Source of the DNA: Pseudoalteromonas sp. DL-6
GTDB taxonomy: Bacteria > Pseudomonadota > Gammaproteobacteria > Enterobacterales > Alteromonadaceae
Assembly (NCBI RefSeq): GCF_004328665.1
Contig: NZ_CP019770.1
Location: forward strand, 1,488,001-1,552,000
DNA: 64,000 nucleotides
Direction: 5' to 3'
A program made the translations under genes and the position numbers. Of the stretch, positions 50,389 through 62,033 are shown piece by piece. Every line of letters begins with the position of its first letter. Position 1 is the stretch's first letter. The notes under the pieces were generated by a model that saw nothing but the letters and a program-made list of their open reading frames with translations, ran no database searches and had not been told where the DNA came from.

Positions 50389-53088
50389 ATGACTGATCTC
50401 GCCAATGAAATTCTGCCAGTCAATATTGAAGACGAGTTAAAAAACTCCTACTTAGATTACGCCATGAGTGTAATCGTAGGACGTGCATTACCAGACGTAC
50501 GTGACGGTTTAAAACCTGTTCACCGCCGCGTCTTGTTTGCAATGAACGAGCTTAGTAATGACTGGAACAAGCCTTACAAAAAATCGGCCCGTGTGGTCGG
50601 TGACGTAATCGGTAAATACCACCCACACGGCGACAGTGCAGTTTATGACACCATCGTACGTATGGCTCAGCCATTCTCTCTACGTTATATGCTAGTTGAT
50701 GGTCAGGGTAACTTTGGTTCGGTTGATGGTGATTCAGCAGCGGCAATGCGTTATACAGAAGTACGTATGGCAAAAATGTCGCACGAATTATTAGCCGATC
50801 TTGAAAAAGAAACGGTTGATTTTGTGCCTAACTATGATGGCACAGAGCAAATTCCTGATGTATTACCGACTAAAATACCTAACCTGTTAGTCAATGGTTC
50901 GTCGGGTATTGCTGTTGGTATGGCGACAAATATTCCGCCACACAACTTAACAGAAGTAGTGAATGGTTGTTTAGCGCTTATTCAAAATCCTGAATTAACC
51001 ATTACTGAGTTAATGGATTACATTCCAGGTCCAGATTTCCCAACTGCGGCAATTATTAACGGTAAAAAAGGCATTGAACAAGCTTATCAAACCGGTCGCG
51101 GTAAAGTGTACATGCGTGCGCGTGCTGAGATCGAAACTGATGAGAAAACCGGCCGCGAAACGATTATTGTTCATGAAATCCCTTACCAAGTTAACAAAGC
51201 CCGTTTGATTGAAAAAATCGCTGAGCTAGTTAAAGATAAAAAGATTGAAGGGATCAGTGCATTACGTGATGAATCAGATAAAGACGGTATGCGTATCGTT
51301 ATTGAGATCAAACGTGGTGACGTAGGTGAAGTTATTTTAAACAACCTTTATTCACAAACTCAGTTACAAACTGTGTTTGGTATGAATATGGTTGCGTTAA
51401 TTAATAACCAGCCTAAGTGTTTCAACTTAAAAGAAATGCTTGAAGAGTTTATTATTCACCGCCGTGAAGTTGTTACCCGTCGTACGGTGTTTGATTTACG
51501 CAAAGCTCGTGACCGTGCACATACGCTAGAAGGTTTAGCGATTGCACTGGCAAACATTGACCCAATTATCGAACTTATTCGTAAGTCGCCTACGCCTGCT
51601 GAAGCAAAAGTTGCACTAACAGCGCGTCCTTGGGAATTAGGTAATGTTAAAGCCATGCTTGATAAAGCAGGTGAAGACAATGTTGCACGCCCAGATTGGC
51701 TAGCAAGCGATCTTGGTATTCGTGATGGTCAGTACTATATTTCTGAGCAGCAAGCTCAAGCAATACTAGATCTACGTCTACACAAACTAACGGGTCTTGA
51801 ACACGAAAAAATTCTAACCGAGTACCAAACTTTACTTGATTTGATTGCTGAACTACTGTTTATTTTGGCAAACCCAGATCGTCTAATGGAAGTTATTCGC
51901 GACGAGTTAGTTGAAATTAAAGAACAATATGGTGATGAGCGCCGCACTGAAATTAATGCAGCTGCACACGATATTAGTCTTGAAGACTTAATTAACGAAG
52001 AGAACGTGGTTGTGACCTTGTCACACGAAGGGTACGTTAAGTACCAAGCGTTAAGTGATTACGAAGCGCAGCGTCGTGGTGGTAAAGGCAAGTCAGCAAC
52101 TAAGATGAAAGACGAAGATTTCATTGAACGCTTACTTGTTGCCAATACGCACGATACTATTTTATGTTTCTCTACTGCGGGTCGATTATACTGGCTTAAA
52201 GTGTACCAGTTACCACTTGCAAGTCGCGCAGCGCGCGGTAAGCCAATTGTTAACTTATTACCACTTGAAGCAGATGAACGTATTACAGCTATCTTACCTG
52301 TACGTGATTATGAAGATGATAAATACATCTTTATGGCTACAGCATTTGGTACGGTTAAGAAAACACCATTAACGGCCTACAGCCGTCAACGTGCAAGCGG
52401 TATTATTGCTGTTAACTTAAACGAAGGTGATAGCTTAATTGGTGTTGATATTACCGATGGTAGCAACGAAATTATGTTGTTCACTGATGCGGGTAAAGTT
52501 GTACGCTTTAAAGAAGCTGAAGAAACCACGGTAGTTGATGAAAATGGTAACCCTGTTCTTGATGAAGAAGGTAAGCCTGAGATTCGCTTCAAAGGTGTAC
52601 GTCCTATGGGTCGTACTGCAACGGGTGTTCGTGGTATTAAGATGCCTGACGATCAACGTGTTGTATCACTAATTGTACCGAAGAACGATGGTGCAATATT
52701 AACAGTGACAGAAAATGGTTACGGCAAGCGTACTCAACTTGAAGATTACCCATCTAAGAGTCGTGCAACACAAGGTGTTGTATCCATTAAGGTGAGTGAG
52801 CGTAATGGTGCCGTTGTTGGTGCTGTACAAGTTGATGACAACGACGAAATAATGATTATTTCGAATCGTGGCACCTTAGTACGTACTCGCGTTAATGAAG
52901 TTTCTACGGTTGGACGTAACACCCAAGGTGTTATTTTGATCAGAACTATTGACGAAGAGCAAGTAGTTGGTTTACAACGTATAGAAGAGATTGAAGTGAC
53001 AGAAAGTGACTTGATTGATATCGAAGACGTTGAAACAGTAGATACGGTTATAGATGAAGTAGCGGATGATAATCCTCCTTCAGAATAA
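50389..53088 (+). CDS. gyrA: DNA gyrase subunit A
   Basis: Cuts and reseals DNA in negative supercoiling with GyrB. 899 aa. The N-terminus aligns without gaps to E. coli GyrA, so the catalytic Tyr is Y122 ([11 protein letters not shown]) and the quinolone-determining residues Ser83 and Asp87 ([11 protein letters not shown]) are the susceptible forms. The C-terminal beta-pinwheel begins near residue 530 and contains the GyrA box (QRRGGKG). An acidic tail ends the protein. Followed by a terminator. Confidence 0.98.
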   Translation: MTDLANEILPVNIEDELKNSYLDYAMSVIVGRALPDVRDGLKPVHRRVLFAMNELSNDWNKPYKKSARVVGDVIGKYHPHGDSAVYDTIVRMAQPFSLRYMLVDGQGNFGSVDGDSAAAMRYTEVRMAKMSHELLADLEKETVDFVPNYDGTEQIPDVLPTKIPNLLVNGSSGIAVGMATNIPPHNLTEVVNGCLALIQNPELTITELMDYIPGPDFPTAAIINGKKGIEQAYQTGRGKVYMRARAEIETDEKTGRETIIVHEIPYQVNKARLIEKIAELVKDKKIEGISALRDESDKDGMRIVIEIKRGDVGEVILNNLYSQTQLQTVFGMNMVALINNQPKCFNLKEMLEEFIIHRREVVTRRTVFDLRKARDRAHTLEGLAIALANIDPIIELIRKSPTPAEAKVALTARPWELGNVKAMLDKAGEDNVARPDWLASDLGIRDGQYYISEQQAQAILDLRLHKLTGLEHEKILTEYQTLLDLIAELLFILANPDRLMEVIRDELVEIKEQYGDERRTEINAAAHDISLEDLINEENVVVTLSHEGYVKYQALSDYEAQRRGGKGKSATKMKDEDFIERLLVANTHDTILCFSTAGRLYWLKVYQLPLASRAARGKPIVNLLPLEADERITAILPVRDYEDDKYIFMATAFGTVKKTPLTAYSRQRASGIIAVNLNEGDSLIGVDITDGSNEIMLFTDAGKVVRFKEAEETTVVDENGNPVLDEEGKPEIRFKGVRPMGRTATGVRGIKMPDDQRVVSLIVPKNDGAILTVTENGYGKRTQLEDYPSKSRATQGVVSIKVSERNGAVVGAVQVDDNDEIMIISNRGTLVRTRVNEVSTVGRNTQGVILIRTIDEEQVVGLQRIEEIEVTESDLIDIEDVETVDTVIDEVADDNPPSE

Positions 53089-53098
53089 TTGAGATTGA

Positions 53099-53125
53099 AA
53101 AAAGCGGCCTTGGCCGCTTTTTTTT
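53099..53125 (+). terminator. Terminator of gyrA
   Basis: AAAGCGGCC-TT-GGCCGCTTT followed by more T, just after the gyrA stop. Confidence 0.92.
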
Positions 53126-53205
53126 ATGTAGTTGAAAAAAACTAAAGACACTTGAATTAGTTTAATTCAAGTTAAACAGTAAATTACTGGAATGAGGAAA
53201 AGGTA

Positions 53206-54288
53206 ATGAGTATTTATAATTTTTGTGCGGGTCCTGCAATGTTACCACCGGCTGTAATGCAAAAAGCACAAAAAGAGTTTTTAGACTGGCAAGGGCTTGG
53301 CGTTTCAGTAATGGAAATGAGCCATCGCAGTAAAGAATTTTTAGCATTAACGGCGAAGTGTGAAGCTAGTCTGCGTCGTTTAATGAATATTAGTGATGAG
53401 TTTGAAGTGCTATTTATGCACGGTGGTGGTCGAGGTCAATTCAGTGCCGTGCCTTTAAACCTCCACGTTGATGGAAAAAAGGCGGTGTATTGTGAAAATG
53501 GCGTTTGGTCAAAAAGTGCAACTAGCGAAGCCGATAAGTTCACTCAAACCCACACTATTGATGTACGTAATGATGATAACGGTTTATTTTCTATCAAGCA
53601 GGTAGCCGATTGGGTTTTACCAGCCGATGCTGCATATATTCATTACTGCCCCAATGAAACAGTAGATGGCCTAGAGATTTTTGATGTACCACGTCACCCA
53701 ACGGCGCCAATTGTTGCTGATATGTCGTCGACTATTTTATCGCGCGAAATTGACGTTAATCAATTTGACTTAATCTACGCTGGTGCGCAAAAAAATATCG
53801 GTCCATCGGGCATTGCTATTGTGATTGTTCGCAAAACGCTACTTGAGCGTGAAGGGCTCGCCAAGCCGGGTATTTTAGATTATGCCCTTGAAGCAAAACA
53901 AGGTAGCATGTTCAATACCCCACCTACATTTGCATGGTATTTAGCAGCTGAAGTATTTGCATGGCTTGAACAAAATGGCGGTGTAAAAGCCATGGAAGCA
54001 CATAATACTGCCAAAGCGCAGCTGCTTTATGATTTTATTGATGAGTCAGATTTTTATACCAATAAAGTAGCGAAGCATTGCCGTTCACGTATGAATGTGC
54101 CATTTTGGCTGGTTGATGAAAGCTTAAATGATAAGTTTGTAAAAGAGTCAAAAGAAGCAGGCTTGTTAGCGCTTGAAGGTCATCGTATTGTTGGCGGGAT
54201 GCGTGCCAGTATTTATAACGCGATGCCATTGGAAGGCGTAAAAGCCCTAGTTGATTTTATGGCTAACTTCGCCAAGGAGAATAGTTAA
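53206..54288 (+). CDS. serC: Phosphoserine aminotransferase
   Basis: PLP enzyme making 3-phosphoserine in serine synthesis and also acting in the pyridoxal pathway. 360 aa. Starts [14 protein letters not shown]; the pyridoxal Lys lies in [24 protein letters not shown] and [17 protein letters not shown] are family signatures. Its stop overlaps the aroA start by one base. Confidence 0.96.
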   Translation: MSIYNFCAGPAMLPPAVMQKAQKEFLDWQGLGVSVMEMSHRSKEFLALTAKCEASLRRLMNISDEFEVLFMHGGGRGQFSAVPLNLHVDGKKAVYCENGVWSKSATSEADKFTQTHTIDVRNDDNGLFSIKQVADWVLPADAAYIHYCPNETVDGLEIFDVPRHPTAPIVADMSSTILSREIDVNQFDLIYAGAQKNIGPSGIAIVIVRKTLLEREGLAKPGILDYALEAKQGSMFNTPPTFAWYLAAEVFAWLEQNGGVKAMEAHNTAKAQLLYDFIDESDFYTNKVAKHCRSRMNVPFWLVDESLNDKFVKESKEAGLLALEGHRIVGGMRASIYNAMPLEGVKALVDFMANFAKENS

Positions 54289-55565
54289 TGGAGCAACTTT
54301 CCTTAGCCCCTATTTCACAAGTTAATGGCAGTGTGACATTGCCGGGCTCAAAGAGCTTGTCAAATAGAATTCTATTATTAGCAGCATTATCTTACGGCAC
54401 CACGGTTGTAGAAAACTTATTAGACAGTGATGATATTCGTCATATGTTGGGCGCATTAGCGCAGCTCGGTGTAAATGTAACACTTAATGATGAGCGAACC
54501 ATCGCGACCGTCGAAGGTGTAGGTGGCGTATTTAAAACGCCAACTGAACCACTGTTTTTAGGTAATGCTGGTACAGCATATCGTCCGTTAACGGCCGTGC
54601 TTGCAGCGATTGCTGGGGAGTATGAGTTAATTGGTGAGCCACGTATGGAAGAGCGACCAATTGGTCACTTAGTTGATGCACTGCAAGCCTTAGGTGGTAA
54701 TGTTAGTTATTTAAAAAATAAAGATTATCCGCCACTTAAAATTGTCGGCGGGAAAATAGCGGGTGGTGAAGTCGAAATTGACGGTAGTATTTCAAGTCAA
54801 TTTTTAACGGCGCTGCTCATGGCTGCGCCATTATTTAAAGGCGATACACACATTAAAATTAAAGGCACGTTAGTGTCTAAGCCTTACATTGATATTACTC
54901 TTGATGTAATGGCGCGTTTTGGTGTTACCGTTGAGCATGATAATTACACCACGTTCTTCGTTAAAGGTGCACAACAGTATCAAGCCGTTGAGCGAATTAT
55001 GGTCGAAGGGGATGCTTCATCTGCTTCTTACTTTATTGCTGCTGCAGCAATTGCCGGCGGCGAAATAGAAATTAAAGGCGTCGGCGCAAAATCAGTTCAA
55101 GGTGATATTGGCTTTGCTAAAGTGATGGAGCAGGTCGGTGCCAAAATTGATTGGTATGACGAACGTTTAGTTGTTCGTAAAGGTGAGCTTAACGGTATTG
55201 ATATTGATGCTAATGCAATACCTGATGCTGCAATGACCCTAGCTACAGTTGCCTTGTTTGCAAAAGGGCCAACGGCAATTCGCAACATTTATAACTGGCG
55301 AGTAAAAGAAACTGACCGTTTACACGCTATGGCCACTGAGCTTAAAAAAGTAGGGGCTGAAGTAGTAGAAGGGCACGACTTTATTGAGATCACACCGCCA
55401 AAACAGTTTAATAATGTGGCTGTAGATACCTATGATGACCATCGTATTGCCATGTGCTTTGCAATGGTGGCAGTAGGGGGTAAGCCCATAACGATTAACG
55501 ATCCAGCCTGTACTTATAAGACATTCCCAACATTTTTCAACGTGTTAGCATCTGTCAGTAAATAG
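54288..55565 (+). CDS. aroA: 3-phosphoshikimate 1-carboxyvinyltransferase (EPSP synthase)
   Basis: Joins shikimate-3-phosphate with phosphoenolpyruvate in aromatic amino-acid synthesis. 425 aa. [17 protein letters not shown] (PEP and substrate-binding Lys/Arg), [12 protein letters not shown], and [15 protein letters not shown] near the end are the standard motifs. Class I type (GNAGTA). Coupled to serC by the TAATG overlap. Confidence 0.97.
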   Translation: MEQLSLAPISQVNGSVTLPGSKSLSNRILLLAALSYGTTVVENLLDSDDIRHMLGALAQLGVNVTLNDERTIATVEGVGGVFKTPTEPLFLGNAGTAYRPLTAVLAAIAGEYELIGEPRMEERPIGHLVDALQALGGNVSYLKNKDYPPLKIVGGKIAGGEVEIDGSISSQFLTALLMAAPLFKGDTHIKIKGTLVSKPYIDITLDVMARFGVTVEHDNYTTFFVKGAQQYQAVERIMVEGDASSASYFIAAAAIAGGEIEIKGVGAKSVQGDIGFAKVMEQVGAKIDWYDERLVVRKGELNGIDIDANAIPDAAMTLATVALFAKGPTAIRNIYNWRVKETDRLHAMATELKKVGAEVVEGHDFIEITPPKQFNNVAVDTYDDHRIAMCFAMVAVGGKPITINDPACTYKTFPTFFNVLASVSK

Positions 55566-55672
55566 GCTATTTATAAGTATTTATAAAAAGTTACATACTA
55601 AAAGCGGATAATCTTTATTAATTGGCGTATAATGTGGCGGTTTATTTTGGTGTGCATTGAAGGAGGTTTTAA

Positions 55673-56383
55673 ATGCCGGCGTTATTAATGCCCGTAATCA
55701 CCGTAGATGGCCCAAGTGGTTCTGGTAAAGGAACTGTTTGTCGCCTATTGGCTGAAAAATTAGGCTGGGATGTGTTAGATAGCGGAGCAATTTATCGCGT
55801 ACTATCACTTGCAGCACTTCATCACCAAATTGCGTTAGATAACGAAGAAGCACTCGTCCCATTAGCTGCAAATCTTGATGTGCAGTTTTTGATAGACAGT
55901 GACACTAATGCAGGAAAGATTATTTTAGAAGGCGAAGATGTCACAACCACTATTCGAAATGAAGAAGTGGGTGCTGCAGCGTCTAAAGTGGCCGCATTAC
56001 CGCGTGTTCGAGAAGCGTTGCTTCGCCGCCAGCGTGCGTTTAGGACAGAAAACGGTTTAATTGCCGATGGCCGCGATATGGGCACTGTGGTATTTCCAGA
56101 TGCGCCATTAAAGATATTTCTAACCGCAAGTGCAGAAGAACGTGCTCGCAGACGTTTTGTTGAGTTGAATGAGCGCGGGCTTGATGTTACACTAAGTGGT
56201 CTATTACAGGACATTCAAGCACGTGATGATCGCGATATGAATCGCGCCGTTGCGCCGCTTGTACCTGCAGAGGATGCGATTGAGCTTGATACTAGCGAAC
56301 TCAACGCACAGCAAGTCTTTGATAAAGTTATAACTTTATTAGATGCGAGCATCTCAGAAGGTAAGCTTCCTAAACGAAGCTAA
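55673..56383 (+). CDS. cmk: Cytidylate kinase
   Basis: Phosphorylates CMP/dCMP to the diphosphates. 236 aa. P-loop GPSGSGKGT, the CMP-binding region DSGAIYR, and [14 protein letters not shown]. Start at ATG 55673: AAGGAGGT lies five bases before it. It precedes rpsA, the conserved arrangement. Confidence 0.96.
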   Translation: MPALLMPVITVDGPSGSGKGTVCRLLAEKLGWDVLDSGAIYRVLSLAALHHQIALDNEEALVPLAANLDVQFLIDSDTNAGKIILEGEDVTTTIRNEEVGAAASKVAALPRVREALLRRQRAFRTENGLIADGRDMGTVVFPDAPLKIFLTASAEERARRRFVELNERGLDVTLSGLLQDIQARDDRDMNRAVAPLVPAEDAIELDTSELNAQQVFDKVITLLDASISEGKLPKRS

Positions 56384-56478
56384 ATACATTTTATGCACCA
56401 GCAGGATGCCAGTGCTATTTTAACAACCCCATGCAGCATGGTTGCTTATTGGTATTAATATATGAGACGTATATTCGT

Positions 56479-58146
56479 ATGTCAGAAAATTTTGCGCAGT
56501 TATTTGAAGAAAGCTTAAAGGGTTTTGAAGCAGAGCAAGGCTCTATCGTTAAAGGTACAGTAATCTCAATCGAGAACAACATTGTACTTGTAGATGCTGG
56601 TCTTAAATCAGAAAGTGCTATCCCTGCAGAGCAGTTCAAAAATGCTGCTGGTGAACTAGAAGTTGCTGTTGGCGACGAAGTAGATGTTGCACTAGATGCA
56701 ATCGAAGACGGTTTCGGTGAAACTATCCTTTCTCGTGAGAAAGCGAAGCGTCACGAAGCGTGGATCCGTCTTGAGAAAGCATGTGAAGAGCAAGAGACTG
56801 TTACTGGTGTTATCAACGGTAAAGTTAAAGGCGGTTTCACAGTTGAAGTTGATTCAATCCGTGCTTTCCTACCTGGTTCACTTGTTGATGTTCGTCCAGT
56901 ACGTGACACAACTCACCTTGAAGGCAAAGAGCTTGAATTTAAAGTAATCAAGCTTGATCAAAAACGTAACAACGTTGTTGTTTCACGTCGTGCAGTTATC
57001 GAATCAGAAAACTCACAAGAACGTGAAGAGCTTCTTGCTAACCTTGTTGAAGGTCAAGAAGTTAAAGGTATCGTTAAGAACCTTACTGACTACGGTGCAT
57101 TCGTTGACCTTGGTGGTGTTGATGGTCTACTACACATTACTGATATGGCGTGGAAGCGTGTTAAACACCCTTCAGAAATCGTTAATGTTGGCGACGAAAT
57201 CGCAGTTAAAGTTCTTAAATTCGACAAAGATAAAACTCGTGTATCTCTAGGCCTTAAACAGCTTGGCGAAGATCCATGGGCAGCTATCGCTGGTCGTTAC
57301 CCAGAAGGTTCTAAACTTTCTGGTCGTGTAACTAACCTTACTGATTACGGTTGCTTCGTAGAAATCGAAGAAGGCGTTGAAGGTCTAGTACACGTTTCTG
57401 AAATGGATTGGACTAACAAGAACATCCACCCTTCAAAAGTTGTTTCACTAGGTGACACTGTTGAAGTTATGGTTCTTGAAATCGACGAAGAACGTCGTCG
57501 TATTTCTCTTGGTCTTAAGCAATGTATTGCTAATCCTTGGCAGGAATTTGCTCGCCTACAAAACAAAGGCGATCAAGTTACTGGTAAGATCAAATCAATC
57601 ACTGACTTCGGTATCTTTATCGGTCTTGACGGTGGTATTGATGGTCTTGTACACCTTTCAGACATTTCTTGGAATACACCTGGCGAAGAAGCTGTACGTG
57701 AATTCAAGAAAGGCGACGAAATCACTGCTATCGTATTGCAAGTTGACCCAGAGCGTGAACGTATTTCTCTAGGTGTTAAGCAAATCGAAGCTGACCCATT
57801 CAATAACTACCTTGATGCAAACAAAAAAGGTGCTATTGTTAAAGGTAAAGTGACTGAAGTTGATGCGAAAGGCGCAACTGTTGAACTTATCGAAGGCGTT
57901 GAAGGTTACATCCGTGTAGCTGATATCGCTCAAGAGCGCGTTGAAGATGCAACTACTGTTGTTTCTGTAGGCGACGAAATCGAAGTTAAATACGTTGGTG
58001 TTGATCGTAAGAACCGCACTTTAAGCTTATCTGTTAAAGCTCTTTTCGAAGCAGAAGAGAAAGAAGTACTAGAGAAGCTTAAGAAAGAAGAGCCAGTGTT
58101 CGAAAACGCAATGGCAGCTGCTTTCGCAAATGCACAAAAAGACTAA
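56479..58146 (+). CDS. rpsA: 30S ribosomal protein S1
   Basis: 555 aa, close to the 557 of E. coli. Start set at the ATG at 56479 because [16 protein letters not shown] is the family start; the frame open to 56431 is an extension. Six S1 RNA-binding repeats run from residue ~20 to 540 (for example [37 protein letters not shown]). No strong Shine-Dalgarno; known rpsA mRNAs use leader hairpins instead and are repressed by S1. Strongly biased codon usage, as expected for a highly expressed gene. Confidence 0.97.
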   Translation: MSENFAQLFEESLKGFEAEQGSIVKGTVISIENNIVLVDAGLKSESAIPAEQFKNAAGELEVAVGDEVDVALDAIEDGFGETILSREKAKRHEAWIRLEKACEEQETVTGVINGKVKGGFTVEVDSIRAFLPGSLVDVRPVRDTTHLEGKELEFKVIKLDQKRNNVVVSRRAVIESENSQEREELLANLVEGQEVKGIVKNLTDYGAFVDLGGVDGLLHITDMAWKRVKHPSEIVNVGDEIAVKVLKFDKDKTRVSLGLKQLGEDPWAAIAGRYPEGSKLSGRVTNLTDYGCFVEIEEGVEGLVHVSEMDWTNKNIHPSKVVSLGDTVEVMVLEIDEERRRISLGLKQCIANPWQEFARLQNKGDQVTGKIKSITDFGIFIGLDGGIDGLVHLSDISWNTPGEEAVREFKKGDEITAIVLQVDPERERISLGVKQIEADPFNNYLDANKKGAIVKGKVTEVDAKGATVELIEGVEGYIRVADIAQERVEDATTVVSVGDEIEVKYVGVDRKNRTLSLSVKALFEAEEKEVLEKLKKEEPVFENAMAAAFANAQKD

Positions 58147-58165
58147 TTAATTATAGTCTTTTAAT

Positions 58166-58190
58166 TGGAAGGGCAGTTTATGCCCTTCCA
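58166..58190 (+). terminator. Hairpin between rpsA and ihfB
   Basis: TGGAAGGGCA-GTTTA-TGCCCTTCCA, ten-base stem, followed by a pyrimidine/T tract; a terminator or attenuator that would reduce ihfB reading from the rpsA promoter. Confidence 0.75.
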
Positions 58191-58213
58191 CTATTTCTTT
58201 TTAAGGAAACGCT

Positions 58214-58501
58214 ATGACTAAGTCAGAACTGATAGAAACACTTGCTGAACAACATTCACATATTCCTGTGAAAGATGTTGAGAACGCTGTTAAAGAAATT
58301 CTTGAACAAATGGCCGGCTCATTATCTTCTTCAGATCGTATTGAGATCCGAGGTTTTGGAAGTTTCTCTTTGCATTACCGTGCGCCTCGTACAGGTCGCA
58401 ATCCTAAAACAGGTGAAACTGTAGAGTTAGATGGTAAGCATGTACCTCATTTTAAGCCAGGCAAAGAACTACGTGACCGTGTAAACGAGAGCATTGCTTA
58501 G
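58214..58501 (+). CDS. ihfB: Integration host factor subunit beta
   Basis: 95 aa HU-family DNA-bending protein; pairs with IhfA. Shows the family segments [44 protein letters not shown]. Gene order rpsA-ihfB-lapA-lapB-pyrF is the conserved gammaproteobacterial one. Confidence 0.97.
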   Translation: MTKSELIETLAEQHSHIPVKDVENAVKEILEQMAGSLSSSDRIEIRGFGSFSLHYRAPRTGRNPKTGETVELDGKHVPHFKPGKELRDRVNESIA

Positions 58502-58522
58502 TAAACTTATTGGAGTAGTTAC

Positions 58523-58804
58523 TTGTTCAAGGTATTAAAAATTATTCTGGCAGCACTATTTTTAATTGGTGCATTTGTATTGGGTTCGCAAAATCCACAA
58601 TTAACACAAATTAACTACATAATAGCCAGTAATACATTACCTTTAGCCGTTATAATAAGTATCTGCTTTTTGTTAGGTGTTGTAGTGGGTTGCTTTGTGA
58701 GCTTTAAATTGTTTACGCAATTAAAGTGGCAAAATTATCGTTTAAAAAAGCAATTAACGCCTGAAAAAGATAATAAAAAGCGTATTGCCAACAAAGATAC
58801 CTAA
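58523..58804 (+). CDS. lapA: Lipopolysaccharide assembly protein A
   Basis: 93 aa from a TTG start; GGAG lies seven bases before it. Two hydrophobic segments (residues ~3-20 and ~40-65) and a basic cytoplasmic tail (RLKKQLTPEKDNKKR) are the LapA/YciS form. In E. coli LapA and LapB control LpxC turnover and LPS assembly. Two bases before lapB. Confidence 0.9.
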   Translation: MFKVLKIILAALFLIGAFVLGSQNPQLTQINYIIASNTLPLAVIISICFLLGVVVGCFVSFKLFTQLKWQNYRLKKQLTPEKDNKKRIANKDT

Positions 58805-58806
58805 TT

Positions 58807-59943
58807 ATGATTGAGCTGTTGTTTTTACTGCTTCCTGTTGCCGCCGGTTATGGCTGGATCATGGGGAAAAACAGTGCGAAAAATCAGGCTCATCAATTTA
58901 ATCGTCAAATTACTTCTGAATACAGTAAAGGCTTAAAGTTTTTACTAGACAGAGAAGAAGATCAGGGGCTTGAGCATTTAATTAATTTGCTCGAAGTAGC
59001 TGCTGACTCTGTAGAACACTATTCTACCTTAGCCACTATGTTTCGCCGCCGTGGTGAGCTCGACCGCGCAATAAAAATTCATGAATTGCTATTAAAACAC
59101 CCAAGCCTTAACGAGAAACAAGCTGCCAATAGCCGGTTAGAATTAGCCGAAGACTATATCATGGCAGGTTTACTCGATAGCGCAGAAGAACATTTAATAT
59201 GGCTGGTAAAAAATAACCATGAAGATGCTCTTGAGCCAATTATCTCCTTATATTCACAGACCCGTGAATGGGAAAATGGCATTAATATGTTTGAAGCGCA
59301 TACTGAGCTTTTTTCAAAAGAGCAACACTTCAAAGCCATCGCAAACTTTTACTGTGAACATGCTATTGCCAGTAATAACCCTCAACTTATGCGCAAAGCT
59401 ATTAGCTTAAACTTTAAAACAATCAGACCTCTATATGAACTCGGTTTGTCTGCCTATACAAAAGAGGATTACGTTAAAGCAATTTATTATTGGCGAGAAC
59501 TTATCTGCCAATTTACCTTTTTTGCGCCATTATTTATTGATAAGTTAGCGCATAGTTATAAGCAACTAAAATTAACCCATCAGTTTCATGAACTCGTTGC
59601 TGAGTTATTAGAAAAAGGTGGAGTAATGATAAAAATACAGCACTGCCAAGCGTTGCTTGAGCAAGGCCACACAGAACAAGCCTTTGAGTTTTTAACTGAT
59701 AGTTTAAAACGTCAGCCCACAATTCGTGGTTTTAGTTTTTTATTACAGTTAATGAGCGCCGAAAATAAAAATACAAAAGATGTGCTTAATCAAATAGATA
59801 AACTTGTTACCTCATATATTGCTACTAAGCCTGACTTTCAATGTCAGCATTGTGGCTTTACAAGTTACACCATTTATTGGAATTGCCCTTCGTGTAAACA
59901 TTGGGAAACCATTGTGCCTAGCAGAGGCTTAGACGGATTTTAA
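58807..59943 (+). CDS. lapB: Lipopolysaccharide assembly protein B
   Basis: 378 aa. An N-terminal membrane anchor (residues ~1-18), then about nine TPR-like repeats, and a C-terminal rubredoxin-like metal site CQHCGFTSYTIYWNCPSC with four Cys. In E. coli LapB presents LpxC to the protease FtsH. Fixed order lapA-lapB, then pyrF. Confidence 0.94.
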   Translation: MIELLFLLLPVAAGYGWIMGKNSAKNQAHQFNRQITSEYSKGLKFLLDREEDQGLEHLINLLEVAADSVEHYSTLATMFRRRGELDRAIKIHELLLKHPSLNEKQAANSRLELAEDYIMAGLLDSAEEHLIWLVKNNHEDALEPIISLYSQTREWENGINMFEAHTELFSKEQHFKAIANFYCEHAIASNNPQLMRKAISLNFKTIRPLYELGLSAYTKEDYVKAIYYWRELICQFTFFAPLFIDKLAHSYKQLKLTHQFHELVAELLEKGGVMIKIQHCQALLEQGHTEQAFEFLTDSLKRQPTIRGFSFLLQLMSAENKNTKDVLNQIDKLVTSYIATKPDFQCQHCGFTSYTIYWNCPSCKHWETIVPSRGLDGF

Positions 59944-59976
59944 TCTTTATACTTTTCGCTCACTAGTAGGATAGTT

Positions 59977-60681
59977 ATGTCTTTCGAACAATCAAAAAAA
60001 ATTCTTATCGCTCTTGATTATGATGATCAGCAAACTGCTTTAGCTTTTGTTAAACAGTTATCACCGGATACCTGTCGATTAAAAGTGGGTAAAGAAATGT
60101 TCACTTATTTTGGCCCTGCATTTGTTAAAGAGCTGGTTGATTTAGGTTTTGATGTATTCTTAGATTTAAAGTTCCACGATATTCCAAATACCGTTGCTAA
60201 AGCGGTAACTGCGGCGGCTAAAATGGGCGTGTGGATGGTTAATGTCCATGCAAGTGGTGGTTTTGAAATGATGCATAAAGCTAAGCAGGCACTTGAGCAG
60301 TTTGGCGATAAAGCCCCATTATTGATTGCAGTGACCGTTTTAACCAGCATGGATGAAGTAGAGCTTAAACGTTTAGGCATTAGTAAATCACCACAAGAGC
60401 AAGTGATGCATTTAGCAAAATTAACAAAGCAAGCAGGGCTTGATGGTGTAGTGTGTTCAGCACAAGAAGCTGAAATTCTAAAAGCGGCTTTAGGCAGAGA
60501 ATTTAAACTAGTAACCCCAGGTATTCGTCCTGCTGGTAGTGATGCGGGCGATCAAAAACGTATTATGACACCTAAAGAAGCCATTGAAGCTGGCAGTGAC
60601 TACTTAGTAATAGGCCGTCCTATTACTCAGGCACAAAACCCGGTGCAAGTATTAAGTGATGTAAATAAATCAATAGCTTAA
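59977..60681 (+). CDS. pyrF: Orotidine 5'-phosphate decarboxylase
   Basis: Forms UMP in pyrimidine synthesis. 234 aa. The catalytic Asp-x-Lys-x-x-Asp set is in [15 protein letters not shown], and VTPGIRPAG near the C-terminus binds the phosphate. 33 bases after lapB. Confidence 0.96.
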   Translation: MSFEQSKKILIALDYDDQQTALAFVKQLSPDTCRLKVGKEMFTYFGPAFVKELVDLGFDVFLDLKFHDIPNTVAKAVTAAAKMGVWMVNVHASGGFEMMHKAKQALEQFGDKAPLLIAVTVLTSMDEVELKRLGISKSPQEQVMHLAKLTKQAGLDGVVCSAQEAEILKAALGREFKLVTPGIRPAGSDAGDQKRIMTPKEAIEAGSDYLVIGRPITQAQNPVQVLSDVNKSIA

Positions 60682-60770
60682 ACTTAAAGTATGCATAATT
60701 ATAAGGAGTTTATTACAACTCTTTTTGTTTGTGCTACATTTAATTACGGCTATGCAGTGAGGAACTAACT

Positions 60771-61145
60771 TTGCGTTTAATAATGTTTGTAGTGGTAATT
60801 ATCATTAGTGGCTTTGCTGTTAATAAATATGTTTTTTCAACTAAAATGTATGATGATGTTTCGAATGTTACTGATTTGGTATCTGATTACCCCGTTGATT
60901 TGTTTAAGTTTAAAAAAATCGCTCAAAATTATGCTCAGCATTTGTGCTATACAAATGAAGGTGTTTTAGCTGGCCTTAATATAAGTAGCAAAGAGTGTGT
61001 TGATGTACACGATGAAATGCAGAATGAGTGTACAAAAAAAGTTTTTAGATTAGCGCCGTTAAATATGACGTCTAAGAAAGAATTAATTGAATATTCAAAT
61101 CAATATTCACGTTGTACCTTACCTTACAAAAACATTAAGTTATAA
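60771..61145 (+). CDS. Small membrane-anchored or secreted protein, unknown
   Basis: 124 aa from a TTG start; GAGG lies eight bases before it. One N-terminal hydrophobic segment (residues ~3-20). The rest is hydrophilic with four cysteines (HLCYTN, KECVDV, NECTKK, SRCTLP), suggesting two disulfides in the periplasm. I do not recognise the family. Followed by a strong terminator. Confidence 0.6.
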   Translation: MRLIMFVVVIIISGFAVNKYVFSTKMYDDVSNVTDLVSDYPVDLFKFKKIAQNYAQHLCYTNEGVLAGLNISSKECVDVHDEMQNECTKKVFRLAPLNMTSKKELIEYSNQYSRCTLPYKNIKL

Positions 61146-61158
61146 ATTTTAAATACGA

Positions 61159-61194
61159 AAAAGCCACCTAAGTTTATACCTAGGTGGCTTTTTT
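61159..61194. terminator. Bidirectional terminator
   Basis: AAAAGCCACCTA (61159-61170) with TAGGTGGCTTTT (61181-61192), 10-base loop; lies between the small protein gene and the convergent cvfB-like gene. Confidence 0.85.
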
Positions 61195-61200
61195 ATTGAA

Positions 61201-62031
61201 TTATTTTAAACGAATAGACTTAGCTTCAATATCAATTAAGCCTTGTTTAAATAACCCACCAATGGCTTTTTTGTAGTTTGCTTTACTGGTCGAAAATACT
61301 TTTTTAATTAATTCAGGTTCAGACTTATCGCCTATGGCTAATATGCCACCTTCATCTTTTAGTTTTTCCATAATTTTTTCGCCAAGTTCACTGACTTTAC
61401 CCATACCTGGCTTTTCAAGTATGACGTCAATTTTTCCGTCTTCACGTACTTTTTGAATAAACCCTTTGAGCTTTTGACCAACAAATAGGTTTTTAAATAC
61501 CATGTTGTAAAATACAACACCAAAATGAGATTCTTCAATAAGTACTTTGTAGCCGATATCGGTTTTACCTGCCACAATTAAATCAACTTCTTGCAAGTGG
61601 CTATATTGCGGCTCGTCTTTTGATAAAAAGCGATTAAAGTTGGTTGAAGCACAAATTCGTTGACTAGCATTATCAAGATATAAACGGACTAAATAAGAGT
61701 AGCCTTCTTGCATACGCGGTTTTTGTTCATTAAACGGTGCAAGTACGTCTTTTTCTAAACCCCAATCTAAAAAAGCCCCAATGCTGTTTATTTCTTTAAC
61801 GCGCAGTAGGGCATATTCACCGACTTGTGCGTGTGGTTTTTTAGTTGTTGCTGTTGGCAGGTTTGCGTTATCTAAAAAGGTAAAAACGCTGATGCTATCG
61901 CCAGCTTCAAGTTCATGTTTAATCTCGTGTTTAGGTAAAAATACTTCACCTAAGTCATGGCCATCTAAATAGGCACCTTCATTACTGACTTCTTTTACAA
62001 ATAGGGTTTGGGTAGTTCCAAGGTTACTCAT
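61201..62031 (-). CDS. S1-type RNA-binding protein, CvfB/YitL-like
   Basis: 276 aa. Several S1-like repeats (TLFVKEVSNEGAYLDGHDLGEVFLPK; YALLRVKEINSIGAFLDWGLEKDVLAP) and a winged-helix-like C-terminus (KANYKKAIGGLFKQGLIDIEAKSIRLK) match the CvfB family (conserved virulence factor B in Staphylococcus). Probably binds RNA; a target is not evident. Two bases after the helicase gene in the same direction. Confidence 0.82.
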   Translation of the reverse strand: MSNLGTTQTLFVKEVSNEGAYLDGHDLGEVFLPKHEIKHELEAGDSISVFTFLDNANLPTATTKKPHAQVGEYALLRVKEINSIGAFLDWGLEKDVLAPFNEQKPRMQEGYSYLVRLYLDNASQRICASTNFNRFLSKDEPQYSHLQEVDLIVAGKTDIGYKVLIEESHFGVVFYNMVFKNLFVGQKLKGFIQKVREDGKIDVILEKPGMGKVSELGEKIMEKLKDEGGILAIGDKSEPELIKKVFSTSKANYKKAIGGLFKQGLIDIEAKSIRLK

Positions 62032-62033
62032 AA

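Noticed and set aside
55822..56214. 130-codon antisense frame inside cmk
   Set aside because: Serine/arginine-rich shadow of the sense coding strand.
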